A DNA stretch of 64,000 nucleotides, taken from NCBI GenBank assembly GCA_963932465.1, contig OZ010791.1, positions 323,078,283-323,142,282 on the forward strand, read 5' to 3'. A program made the position numbers and the translations under genes. Below the pieces are notes generated by a model. It was not told where the DNA came from. It did not search any database and saw only the letters and a program-made list of their open reading frames with translations. This DNA comes from Maratus speciosus. Taxonomy: Eukaryota > Arthropoda > Arachnida > Araneae > Salticidae. Shown here piece by piece: positions 43,973-55,642 of the stretch (within the stretch, counting starts at the first letter, position 1; each line of letters opens with the position of its first letter).

Positions 43973-44240
43973 TTACTTTGCTACATAGTCACCAAGCACA
44001 TCAGGACATTTCTCGTATTAAGATACAAGCGTTTGTAAGCCTGCATAAAAAAAGATGCTACCTGTGAGTTTAATAATGATGTTACGACTTTTTTACACTT
44101 CGGTATTGTCATCAAAATACTGTCCTATTAAGAATTCCTTCAAGTGCAAGGAAATATAAAAGTCACTAAGTTGATCAATTAGATGAACCATTTTAACATT
44201 TACTACAAATGGCGGGCCATTTCTATCTTCATCGTGAGTG
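43973..44240 (-). pseudogene. mariner transposase C-terminal fragment
   Basis: The minus strand reads LIDQLSDFYISLHLKEFLIG, then QYFDDNTEV, then (after an in-frame stop) NIIIKLTGSIFFYAGLQTLV, a further stop, YEKCPDVLGDYVAK and a stop codon at 43973-43975. This matches the end of mariner DDD transposases (SDFHLF-HLK-FL, FYD-GI-KLV-RYDKCL, GDYVEK). The Asp of LSD would be the third catalytic residue. The rest, toward 44600, is too decayed to follow. A plus-strand frame from 43858 is incidental. Confidence 0.65.
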
Positions 44241-44244
44241 TTGT

Positions 44245-44998
44245 TTTGCTGAATTAAAAATCAAGACCATATTCTATATTTGTCTATGGATTTCTATTGG
44301 TCTCTGATTCCATGCATTCAAAAGCATTTCACAATAGGCGGGAACTTCTATAGTGTTAAAAACTTCATTAGCGTACAATCACACTTGTAAGTTTTTCAAC
44401 ATATGTTGTTATGACGAAGTATGTCCACTTAAGAATGGGACACGAATTATGTTGTAATGACGGACTCCGTAGTTATTGAGGATACCATACAGCATGGTCA
44501 GACAAGCGCTATCATTCAAAAGCGAAAATTATGACGTTTCGGCAGAGCCTGACAGGAATTTTGGAGGTCATAATTTGATTCGGGGCCTCCAAGAGTGCAC
44601 TGCGTAGTAAAATGAAAAATATTTTTCAAGCATAAAGCTCTTATATAATTTTGAAATCTAATCCTTTGACTTTATGATCATTAGCTTTTAGATATAATCA
44701 TTATACTTTATAATAATTAACTAATTTGATTTTTCACTAATTAGAAAAAAATAGTATTCATGGTCTAGTGTTCAAATATAGCTTCTACATCATGAAACTG
44801 GAAAAATCTACAAACTCTAATGCATTTGTTAAGGATTTATCTACACAATTGAGAACTCCTAAATTTGGTAGCTCTGGAATCGTTAATCATTTGCCAATTT
44901 CTTAATCTGGCCCTGCGTTCCGAAATTCTTTCCAAGTAATAATCCTCGTATTGGATTGTAGAATGCAAAATGTTGTATACTGTGTATTTTTTACTATA
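44245..44998. other. Non-coding sequence, possibly decayed mariner body
   Basis: Slightly less AT-rich than its surroundings up to about 44600 and in the right place to be the upstream part of the mariner relic at 43973, but no motif is secure. No other feature is seen. Confidence 0.35.
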
Positions 44999-45559
44999 TA
45001 AAGTAGTGGCTAAAATTGTGGAAACCTTTTCGAAAAGTATGACTGTATTTTTGAGGTTTGATGGCTCATAACATCACTTTATGTTTAAGTAATACCGTAA
45101 AATCATGTATGAGTGGAAGGATAATTTAATCAAGAATGTAATGAAATAAATTTTGCTCAATTATTAGTATTTAAATAAATGTTACAGACCAAAAAAATTA
45201 AAAAAATAAAAAATAGAAATACAACTTGCTTAGCTTTCCTTTATTTGAATGCCTTCAGTGAAAATGAGTGTTTAGAGAACCAATCAGGTGACATCCTGTT
45301 TTGGTAGTAAATCCGTTAGGTAACAATAGGATTCAAATGTTGTTGTCACCTTTTGTGGGACAGTGGAGGTCTGTGAGGAGAACATTAGTAAGTGCTCTAT
45401 GGAACTGATATTGCAGTTGGGTGTTAAACATGAAAAAATAAAAAAAAATTGCACAAAGATTTGACTGATCACATAAAAAGCTAAATAGTACTAATAAGTG
45501 ATGGAGGTTGCAGTTATGTAGAAATCAGAAATCAAATTGATAGAACCAAATAGTACCAA

Positions 45560-46480
45560 AGATGGCATTTCTAAATTTTTGTTGCGGTATGAAGAGACTA
45601 TGTGACCATGTCATTACAAAACCAAACTGGTAACCGCAGGAAAAGGTGTAAAACAGCAAAAGATGATAGAAAAATTAAGAAAATACACATAGCCGAAGAT
45701 AAAAAATTATCTGGATGGATACAAGGTGAAATGTTGTAAGCTAGTGTGATGTTATATGCAAGGATTGTTTGGAGTAGACTGCAAAGATTTGGTTCAAATG
45801 CTAGGAGAATTCTAGCTGGAAAGTTAGCTCACTGCTTAGTTAATGATAGCTGAAACGATAAAAAAGTCATTTTTAGTGCCCCATCAAAGGTTAAAATATT
45901 ATAATGGGATAAAATTGACAATATCTGAACACTGGGACAATGACCCAGTATTAAATGGTCTGACGAGACCAAAGTCTTTTGCATAAAATGCGCAAGGAGA
46001 AGTATCGGAGATTTCAATTCTGTTTGAATTACACACACGGTAAAGCATCCAGTCAGTGTTATAATGTGGTATTGCATGAAATCAAAAGGTGCGTGCAGAA
46101 TTTGTGTGATTATTGCTAATATGAATGCTCAAAAATACATAAAGGAAATACTTCTATCCCAGCTGGAGTTTTTCGCTCGTGATCTTTTCGAAGATAAAAA
46201 AGCATTTACATTTCAACACGATTCAGCTCCATGTCATGTTGCTAATGTGTTCAAAAAGTGGTTTCAAGATAATCACAGTCCAGTGTGGTAATGGCCCCTA
46301 AATAGCCCGGAATTTAACCTAATTGAAATTATATGGAGCCAACAAAGGTAACTTGTTGCAGAAAAGCAACACATCAATAAAATGCAATTAATAGGAGCAA
46401 TAATTCAATTTTCGGTATAGCATCATTACAGCTTCAGAACTAAAACGTTTGGTTCACTCCATGGCAAGGCCTTCAGGGAA
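45560..46480 (+). pseudogene. Tc1 transposase, DD34E, broken
   Basis: Catalytic landmarks survive. WSDETKVFC carries the first Asp (45962). The next open stretch (46064-46291) reads MWYCMKSKGACRI, NMNAQKYIKEILLSQLEFFA and RDLFEDKKAFTFQHDSAPCH, with the second Asp at 46220. Then LNSPEFNLIEIIW carries the Glu (46325). Exactly 34 residues separate Asp2 and Glu in one frame. Further on are VAEKQHINKMQLIGAIIQ and SITASELKRLVHSMAR. In-frame stops (one between Asp2 and Glu) and frameshifts upstream show it is dead. The N-terminal DNA-binding region is only faintly traceable. Confidence 0.82.
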
Positions 46481-46510
46481 TAAAGATTTAAGACTTTTAG
46501 GGACTTTTAG

Positions 46511-46706
46511 ATTAGACTTTTATTTAACCTTTTTAGGTTAACCAACTAAGTATTAGCATACAGTTTAATAAGTCTTATATATATCTCATTTTTTCAAGAC
46601 TTTTAGACTTTTAGATTTAGACTTTTATTTAACCTTTTTATGTTAACCAACTAAGTATTAGCAGACAGTGTATAAGTTTTATATTTCTCATTTTTTCGAT
46701 ATGTTT
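46511..46706. repeat. Tandem duplication, unit about 102 bp
   Basis: TTTAGACTTTTATTTAACCT, GTTAACCAACTAAGTATTAG and CATTTTTTC recur in order, first at about 46511 and again at about 46613. It lies between the transposase relic and the right end of the Tc1 element and must have arisen after insertion or in a source copy. Confidence 0.75.
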
Positions 46707-46896
46707 CCTTCTTATTTTTTATAACTGCTGTTATAATACACATTCCTTCATGAAATAAGTTGCAACAAATTTCTGATTAAATTATCTTTCATTAGTATAT
46801 AATTTCATGGGATTGTTTAAAGAAAAAATGGTGTTACCAACCACCAAATTTCAAAAATACACTTTAAAAAATTCTACAATTTTGGCCAATACTGTA

Positions 46897-48172
46897 CATC
46901 TTTTGGATGGCTCTTGCATATATTTTTATAATTTTAACATGATTTTAGTAATTCTTTCAAGTACCCAATAAATTTGATTTCAGTACTCTTTACTTCTTTT
47001 AGAACACTTTACTGATTTTCATTTGTGAATGTACAAAATAAACAATAGAATTAGAAATCATCTCGAAAGAAAACTAATTTGGCAAAATAAATAAATAAAT
47101 AAAATTTCATAAATCTTATAAATGTTATAAAAACAAATTTTTCATAAAACATTTATTATATATTTCAGTAACCCTTTTTTTAAAAACTCAGTTTAAAAAT
47201 ATCAAAAATTCATCATATATGAAATTCTCATATAAATATTCCCTTTTCAGTAATTATGAAACCAAAAGTTATGTGAAAGTCTTGGCTTCTAATAATAGGT
47301 ACTACATTTACTATTTTGAAAATAATTTTTAAATGAATTCCTATTTTTAAATTTTAAATCTTCAAATATTTGATACACATAAATCGACGATATTCTGATG
47401 CACTTCTTCCATTGTCTCTTAATCGTATATTAAAAATTCTTACATAATTAAGTTATATAACGATCTGATGTAAGTTATTGTATTCTGGTATATGCACTCT
47501 AGTTATTGTATTAATAAATATTTTAAAACATTATTGAAGCATAGATGAAAAATAAAACTGTCATTGTCTTTCCCTTAAGAGATAAATTGTTTTTTTTTTT
47601 TCCTTTTTAAAAAACGGCGTCGATCCAATATGTTGCACATCGCAAAATCTGCTTTGTATCTGAGAAACCGAATAGCTTGTGCGCTACAAATACCACATTT
47701 ACCAGAGCAAAGATGCATTTGATGATGAATATTTTGTAAATAGTGAAAGAAATACTTCGTTGAATTATTCATCAGAGTTCCAATTTCTATTGCATCGTCA
47801 TTTTTGAAGACGATTTGCACGTTCGCGCATAGTTTATAAATAATTTTCTTTCAACGGACGATTATTTGATGTCTATAAAAAAAGTATCTTCGATATCATA
47901 TTTATCTTGGATATCATATTTCGCTATTGGTCTGAATCTGATGCAAAAATGCATAGTATTTGAAACAAATTTCGATGTAGTGGTATACCATAACAACGAT
48001 TTAAATTTACAGAATAACTCTGATGCTGATTTTATGCAGAGAAGTAATAATTCATTTTTGTTTCTAAAACAACAATTTAAAAAACCTTATCGAGAAGCTA
48101 GTGATTATAATGTGTAAATTAAAATATAAATATTCATTGTTGTGTTCTATTTGACTTCCGCTAAACGTTGAT

Positions 48173-48209
<37 letters not shown>

Positions 48210-50730
48210 GTAAATATTTTATTTTCTTAATTTATTCTCTTTTTTTAAATATCAATACAACACGTAAAAAAGTATCAAGATCATTTGTCAACATTTTTCT
48301 AAAACAGAACTTTTACTGAAATAATTTTTATAGTAATGCTGAATTCGGAATATTAGAGATTCTTTTTTCTAAATTAAGTATAATTTCTTGAGATTTTTTC
48401 AAAGCTAGAGGTACTTTTAACGGTGATTAAAATTTTTAAGGGAGTGAAAAAAAGGGATCTCTTTTCAAAAAGGGATATTTTTTTCTCCTTGAGCTTAATA
48501 TATCTTTCATAGAAGAACTTCCAAAATGTATTAGATATAAACACTTCTCAATAGAATTTTTAACAATTGAACATTCCTCCATTTCTAATACTACATTCTT
48601 TTACGCGTACCTTCTTTTTACGACATGATTCTATACAAGGGCTGTCAGTATAAGTGATTATTCTTCAAAATGAGTCTCTAAATAGCAACACAAAATGCAA
48701 CGATCTCACAGATTTCATTGCATATAAAATCGTTGAAGCGCTGGCAGAAAATCTTTATTTTGGAATATTTAAGAGAATATGACTTACATCGCTCTGTCTT
48801 TAACCCCTTGAAGGACAGTGGAATGTATTTTATTACACTACTTAACTTTTAATCAAGATTTGTACCCTAACATTTGAGTAAAATTTTACTTTTATAAATT
48901 TGTTAAAAGAAAGCTGTAAAATAGCATTTCCTTATTTTCAAATAAAAATTTTCGAGTACTGTGATGTCAATACAACCTTAGAGAAACACAATTATTTAAA
49001 CGTCCTATATATCAAAACGTGGAGGGTAGAGATTTATAAATTTTTAAGTTTTGGGTAGAGATTTTTTGAGATTGCTAGACGTCTAATAAGAAACAATTAA
49101 TTATTATCACGATGAATGTTCAGTATATAGAAATACTACGTTTTATTAGGGTAAATTTTTTGTTTATGTATATAGATAGCAACCAATATTATCACATCTA
49201 AACCACTTTGTAAAGAATATTAATAAATCCTAGTAAATGAAACATTTAACTTTCTTTTGTTACTTCGCTATGATGGAAAAGGAGCAAATTTCTTTCAAAT
49301 AATACCCATGTAATTAAAATAATTTTTGATTCTATGCTGACAGACATAAAAATATTATTTTAAAGTCTTCTGAACTGTCGTTTTATTATAAAATAATGGG
49401 CAAAAAATACATTAGATTATAGATTAAAAACGACATAATAAAATTTAAATTTTAATGTTATTGAATGACCCGATACTTCACGGTTTCAAAGGTCAAATGC
49501 AATTTTTTTTAGATTGCTATTTTATAAAAACTATCTAACTAAAGAGCAATAAATCATTATAACTGAATCGATATTTTATTTAATGACATACTGTAACGAA
49601 AATATTTTTATCTCTATTTAAATGAATCACATTTCCGGTTGAATTCAGATAACAAATGAGATTTACACGAACGCAACTAATTTGTGATCTGGAATCTAGA
49701 CCCAAATATTTTTTTCCCAACTTCTTTTTCTATGTTTTTCGATAGAGATTTTTGAAAAGCCTTTTTTAAAGATAATTTCAAAATATTTTCCAATACGTTA
49801 GTTGCATCAAAATGACATTATATGTTTTAAGACAGCTCTATAATTAAGGACAGACAAGTGGAGGAAAGCATGATGAAAATTTTTAAATTACGTAGGATGC
49901 TTTTTAAAAAAAACTTATAATCTTATCGATTTATTGAGTTTTCTGTCTTTAGACTGGGATGTTTAAATGGCAGATTATGAATTCGAAACCAATTTTGATA
50001 AAAGTGCTCTTATCATTGCCATCGTAGCTATACTAAAAAGAGTATACCTATCGACATTTTATCAAATTAAAAATTGAAATAAACATTAACTGGTTGATAT
50101 CTTATGAATTAATAATAAATTTAACTATTGTTATTTCGCTTCGTTAGCTTTAGTAATATTTGTTCTTGGGAAATTAAATTTCTTTTCTAAATAAAAAAGC
50201 ATTTATTTATACGTTTATTGGATTTTAGATGGTGTTCTGTTCTCCTATTAATACGCTATACATTATGAATAATTCTTTAAAGATTACTGCAAATTATGTA
50301 GTGCACATTGTAAATATCAAATTAAAACACTTTTAGAGGAACATAATTTCTTTGCGTATGTCTGAATTCGATAACTCTAATGATAAAAATAAATATTTTC
50401 TTCTTCATTTACCTTTTATATGTATACAACATTGAGAAATGTTAGTATGTGAACCTTAATTTGATAAAAAAATGTATAACATAAAACAAAGTCAATATTT
50501 AGAAAATGACACAAAAATGTTTAAAAAATACATATTATAAAAACATATAAACAAAATATAAATTATGTAAAAAATAAAGATATTTTATTGATGATTTCAT
50601 TGTCAAAATACGACATAGTTATTGTAAAGAATGTGCAAAGCAGCACTCGGTGGCGGCATTGCCTTTGATTATTTTCTTTGCTCTGCATCTAATGTTTCAT
50701 GTTACTAGATTTTTAGAAATAACATTTTCG
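46897..50730. other. AT-rich non-coding sequence with a 30-base poly-T
   Basis: No gene is recognised in 3.8 kb. A T run lies at 48178-48207. TTAACCCCTTGAAGGACAGT at about 48804 resembles a piggyBac-type left end without a partner. The 81-codon (47575-47820, minus) and 83-codon (47866-48117, plus) frames show no domain. Confidence 0.45.
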
Positions 50731-50866
50731 TGGTTTTCTTCGAACCTTGGTTCTCCAAGCGTTAATACGGGTTAGGTTCTCTTAGAAAGACCTCCACGGA
50801 AGGCACCCCTCCCCCCTTAGGGCCTATATCCCACGTGCTGATAATTGGCCGACATAAATACATCCA
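50731..50866 (-). mobile_element. SINE-like dispersed repeat, copy 2
   Basis: The inverse of the segment at 29527: on the minus strand GTCGGCCAATTATCAGCACG, GGGATATAGGCCC, GAGAACCTAACCCG and CCAAGGTTCGAAG appear in the same order. About 20 kb separates the two copies. The B-box-bearing part seen downstream of copy 1 is not present here. Confidence 0.6.
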
Positions 50867-50869
50867 TCC

Positions 50870-52380
50870 ATTTAGAAATAACAATGCATTTTAAATTAAA
50901 GGTATGGTTTACTTAAAAATTATTAATGTTTGCATGTTTTAATTAAATTAGCGTTTTTGTCAGAGCGAACAGAGTTGTTCAAATAAACTATTCTGCTAAA
51001 GTTAAGGTTTCCAAAAGCAGACCTTTAAAGCGAACGATATGTCCCCGTCCTGAATGACCATTCATGTATCTCTTTCCACAACTAGAGTTGCTGTGTGAGT
51101 AATCTAACTAATTGCACTGGCATGATCTCGTGAAAGATATTGTTTGAACTGGAACTTAATTGCACTCGTTCTACAAATAGAATTAAAATTTAAAGAAATT
51201 TGTAAGCCTAGGCCCATCGTGGTCTCTGTGTAATGCAAAAAAATTGCTTTAGCCCAGACTTCTGTCAACTCTCGGGCCCACGCTGACCTCAAAAAAGATT
51301 GTTTATTGTAGTGCACAGCTATCAACTGCGCACTTGAATGTTTCATCTATTACCACTATGTGATCTATACTCGCAAGCCTAAAACATGCATAGCCTACAA
51401 AACAAGATTTTGTTCATTCCTAAATTATTAAAAAACAAACAAAAACAATTTCTAGCATATTATGATGCAACGTATCTGTTAACCAATTCAACATAACTTT
51501 ATAATAATTTTAATTTCAACATAAAATTAAGATCTATCATTTCGTTGACAGATTAGAGCTTAGAATCGAAGTGGGGTATTTTACGGTTAATTTTTCGTTA
51601 TTAGGTCTATAGCCAAATGACATTTTTGAGTAAATGTGATTTGATGCAGGATTGATTTTTTAATGGAATGATTTTTTAGTTGGGCTCACGTTCATTTTAA
51701 CCCCTTCGTGACGAACGCTCTGGATACTTCTTTTACATTTTGTTTACCACTACTTTCAAACAATAAGTGACGTCTTATTTAATAACTGAAATTCCGTAAT
51801 TTGATAATTTGAAAATTACTGTTAAAAGTAGTCGTATTCAAATTCATGGATTTTATGCCTCCTATATGGCACCTAATGTTTCGAAGAAATTAAACAACAT
51901 TTTAGTCGTGGCGATGCTTAGAAATGGACCCAATTACGGGAATTAAATCAAACGTAGAACATGTTCAATTTTGACACGAGTAAAAAAAAATAATGCTTGA
52001 AAGTAATTTAATTGTTAGAAAAAAAACTCCAGTAAATTGAGCTACAGTTTATAAACAAATGTCCTTTAATAATATTTTTATTCCTACTCGATGATGTAAA
52101 AAATGAAATTATGCGATATTTAGAAGTGAATATATGAGCGTTAAAAGCGAAAGCGACTGCATTGGTCGTTGCCATCGTAATGACATCGGTGTAGGGTACT
52201 ACTTTTTGAATACTGTTCTAATACTAAGTGGATAACACATTCTTCATGATGACTAAAAGTTCTTTAATGAAAAAAATAGGATTTTGCCACGAATGTTACA
52301 TTGAGTAAAATCTTTTGCTCCAAAAAAATATATATACATATATATATTGTAAAACGATAAATACATACGAAAACAGCAAA
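50870..52380. other. Non-coding sequence
   Basis: A somewhat less AT-rich stretch at 51000-51370 carries an 80-codon minus-strand frame without recognisable motifs. TTAACCCCTTCGTGACGAAC at about 51699 resembles a piggyBac-type left end with no clear right end. Nothing else is seen. Confidence 0.4.
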
Positions 52381-52381
52381 G

Positions 52382-53191
52382 CTAATGAGGATAGTAATCT
52401 TCGTTCCTACAATCGTCTGCCAACGTTTGGCAACTTTTCAATCTAAACCCTTCTGCGAAGAATTGCGGCGTGCGCGAGTCCAGAAAAAGATCGACCTCAT
52501 TTATGACGTCCTCATTTGATTTGAATATTGGCCATCAAGTGGCATCTGCAGATGTGAAAAGAGATAAAACTTCGAAGGGGCCATGTCTGAGCTGGATGGC
52601 GGATATTGTATCAAATCCCACTTCAGACTGTAGAGCGTCCAGCCGGTCATCTACTAACATATGACCAGGTGTCCTCTTGATGAAAGAGAACCACCTACCT
52701 TCTGAACTGGTTTCTTCGTTTTTTGCGAATGGCATCACAAACATTGATTGTCATGTTGCTGTATATTGCATTGTTAATAGTCTGTCCGCTTTACGGGTAC
52801 TCTTTGTACAGAATTCCGCGACAATCCCATCAGATGGAAAGAAGCACATTCTTGTTAGTTAAGGCACTTATTGCAACAGAGTCTGCTGATTCCACAAGTG
52901 CTGCTCACCCTCCTTTACGGCTTAGGTTGTTGTAGTGCACCAATTTTTCATCATAGCTCACAATTCTGTCTAGAATGTTCTCTTTTCTTTGATCTCTGAG
53001 CTGAGCCAAACAAGATTTTTTCTTCTGTTGCGCTTGTCTTCAGCAGTCAATTCGTGAGGCATCCAGAGAGTGAACTTTCACATATTTTTTTGTCGAATTT
53101 AGTCGCACAGAGTTGGTTAAGGAACAGAAACTATGTACTTATTTATCGTATAGTACATAAACGTTCTGATCTGTTGAGGCGATAGCTCCAT
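52382..53191 (-). pseudogene. mariner transposase, DD34D-type, broken
   Basis: On the minus strand from 53191: MELSPQQIR, a jump to WMPHELTAEDKRNR, ILDRIVSYDEK with the first Asp at 52950-52952, then NVLLSI-WDCRGILYKEY, GHMLVDDRLDALQSE, WDLIQYPPSSSDMAPSKFYL (Lys where the third catalytic Asp belongs), SNEDVINEVDLFLDSRTPQF, FAEG and KRWQTIVG, ending at a stop at 52382-52384. Order and motifs match DD34D mariner transposases, but at about 810 bp it is shorter than the usual ~1 kb, with most of the N-terminal DNA-binding region deleted. Several stops and frameshifts. Terminal repeats were not identified. Confidence 0.78.
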
Positions 53192-53194
53192 TTT

Positions 53195-55640
53195 AAACAC
53201 TTTTTTGAAGCACAAGATAATAAATTTTCTACAAAAAAATTACACAGTCATGTAGTTCCAATGTTGAGCTTTCGAATGGAAAAATAGGTGTGTGGAAAAG
53301 CTAATAACCACACAAATGACAGCTGTGCACGCGAAGGTATCTCCCCCCCCCCCCCCCACGCACACACACTTGGGGTAAAACTTTTTACACAAAGTAATAT
53401 GAAAAGAAAATCTAAAAGATTATTACTAAAATTTTCTCTGTTGAAATTTAACATAATAATAAAAAATCGTACGATTTAAAGTATAGAAAATATAAAGTGT
53501 TTTCCGTATTATTTAATTGTTAGAAATTGATAAAAAAGAAAAAAAAACTACTTCTGATGTTTGAAATTTTTTTTTTTTAATTTTGTCAATGCGTTGACTT
53601 TTTTTTATATTTTAGACTAGGTTCCTGAAATCGCACACTAGAGATTTTAATTCTATTTTAATGAAATTAGGGGATCCAACCCGGACTAGTACGAATGTTT
53701 TTTCTAAATTCCTTGCTAGTGCGTGACTTTGCAACATCATTCTGTATGTACTTATTTATCAGGTTTCAAACAACATAGAAACAAAAAATATTCCTACTTT
53801 TAAAATTAAAATATAACTACAAAAATTTTCAACATAAAAATAATGTAAACTTTTTCACAGGATTACAAGCTTAAAAAATACTAATTAATTAATTAATTAA
53901 TAAAATTTAAACAGAAATAAGTTGTATGAAAACAAAACTATAAACTATATTACCAATCCCCCCCCCCCTTTTCTTTACAGCTAGTAATCGAAATATATGT
54001 GATGTGGTCGGAATATTTTGAAATAAAAATGACTTTGAATATGTCACTGCATTAGTAACTGCAGATCCTTTTCGTTAACATTTTATAATTATTATTTGTA
54101 AATTTTTAAAATTTTCTAGAACCCCCCCCCCCAAAAAAAAAACAAAAAAACAATACAAAATTCAGTACATTATGGCGCATATCATTCCTGGTCTTTTGTA
54201 CCTCATACCTTTTTAAAGATCACAGTACACATGAATCTTCCAGTTTATATAGATATACATATAATAAATGCATATTTACATATTTTATTAAAAATACAAA
54301 TTTTCGAATTTTCTGCAGGAGATTTTTGAGGTTTTAAACATAACACTTTTTTGTGGTATTAAGAGACAAGAATCCAAACATGTGCGGAATAAATAAAATA
54401 CTAAGTGGCACGGTAAAAAAAAAATTCCGCTTTTTTCGATTTATTTTCGTCTACATTTATAAAAAAAAGTCAATTAGTTTATTAAAAAGTACATAAAAAA
54501 TGTAATATTAATAAAGCGTTCAAATTGTAGTAAAAGTAATGCTTTTCTTTGCGTTAATATTACACTATTATTAGAATTATAGAACAAATAATGAAACAAA
54601 TAAAAATTGTTTGCAATATGACTTCATTATCAGAATTTGATATTAATAATTTAAATTATAATATTCTACATATTAAAGTGTTTTAATATCGTGAATTATG
54701 CTGCTCTTCAAAAAACAAGTTTATATTTTCATGCGTGCTAGATAATGTGATTAGTTATAAATTCTTCGAATACTTTTTTGCTTGTAATCTCATTATGTGA
54801 TCGTCAGTTTTAGCTTTTGAAATTCTTTTTAATGTGTTTCAATGTGATAGTTTAAAAGGCTTAGACATTTAATTCTTTTTATTTAGTTTTTTTTTCTTGC
54901 ACATGTACTTGTGTTGTAAGGATCAAAATTGGATTTTTTTCACCTAAATTTGCATGGGTAGGTTTTGATTAATACCAAAATTTTCTTTCAATAGTTATAA
55001 ATATTCAAATCGTTAATAATAATTTTAATGAATCAGAGTTTTGAAAAAGTTCCTACAGACAATTTTGGACAGATAAAATAAAATTTTTTAGGTAAAAGTT
55101 TTATTTACATGTTTTTGATTATTGGAATTAATAGTAAAGCTTTCATTTAAAAATGGAATACTAAGCATAAATATTTTTATACGCGTTCTATCAACTAAAA
55201 AAATAATATTAAATTACAATAATGTGTTTTAAAGTTGAAATAGAGATTTAGAATTTTAACTATTAATGTATACTGTAAAGAAAAGACAAATGCTTAAATA
55301 TTAAGATGGAGCTTGCTGCGATATAATTGAAATATAGAAATATCAACGTTAAAAGCACCAATAATTTTAAATTTTAAGCATATGCTAAAAGTATTCATAT
55401 GTATAGGCGCACGCGTAAAACACGGCAAAATAATCCCGTTTTAATTTTTAATAGGGATCAATGCCAATGAAAGTGCGTGCCATCAAAATGCAAACACTGG
55501 GAAAACATAAATTAATGCTAATTAAATCTTATACGAATAATTTATTATAAATTTCGTTTAATAGTAACATAAAACCCAGGTTTTTTAAATGTATCATATC
55601 TTATTATTTTTAACCAAAGCTGAAATATAAAAATATTAAG
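53195..55640. other. AT-rich non-coding sequence with poly-C tracts
   Basis: No gene is recognised. Poly-C runs occur at about 53343-53357, 53960-53968 and 54122-54133, the last followed by an A-rich run. A short CA-rich patch follows the first. Confidence 0.5.
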
Positions 55641-55642
55641 TA

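Larger units (their letters stand above)
45001..46894 (+). mobile_element. Full-length dead Tc1 element
   Basis: 1.9 kb. Left end AAGTAGTGGCTAAAATTGTG, right end inverse of CAGTATTGGCCAAAATTGTA; TA at 44999-45000 and 46895-46896. CAGT(A/G)TTGGCCAAAATT is a typical Tc1-family terminus. It contains a decayed DD34E transposase in the expected orientation and an extra internal tandem duplication (46511-46706). Confidence 0.85.

Noticed and set aside
43858..44067. 69-codon plus-strand frame.
   Set aside because: It overlaps, on the opposite strand, a better explained mariner transposase C-terminus.
47575..48117. Divergent frames of 81 and 83 codons with a CSGKCGICSAQ stretch that looked like a metal-binding motif.
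   Set aside because: One CxxxCxxC-like pattern without a recognised domain context; the frame continues into a poly-Lys run from a T-rich tract.
51104..51346. 80-codon minus-strand frame in a less AT-rich patch.
   Set aside because: No recognised motif; the patch could be an unidentified dispersed repeat, but I found no second copy in the window.
48804..51720. piggyBac-like left ends TTAACCCCTT at about 48804 and 51699 (also TTAACCCTGTCAGG at 33002).
   Set aside because: No matching right end with TTAA was found within a plausible distance, so chance or truncated remnants cannot be separated.
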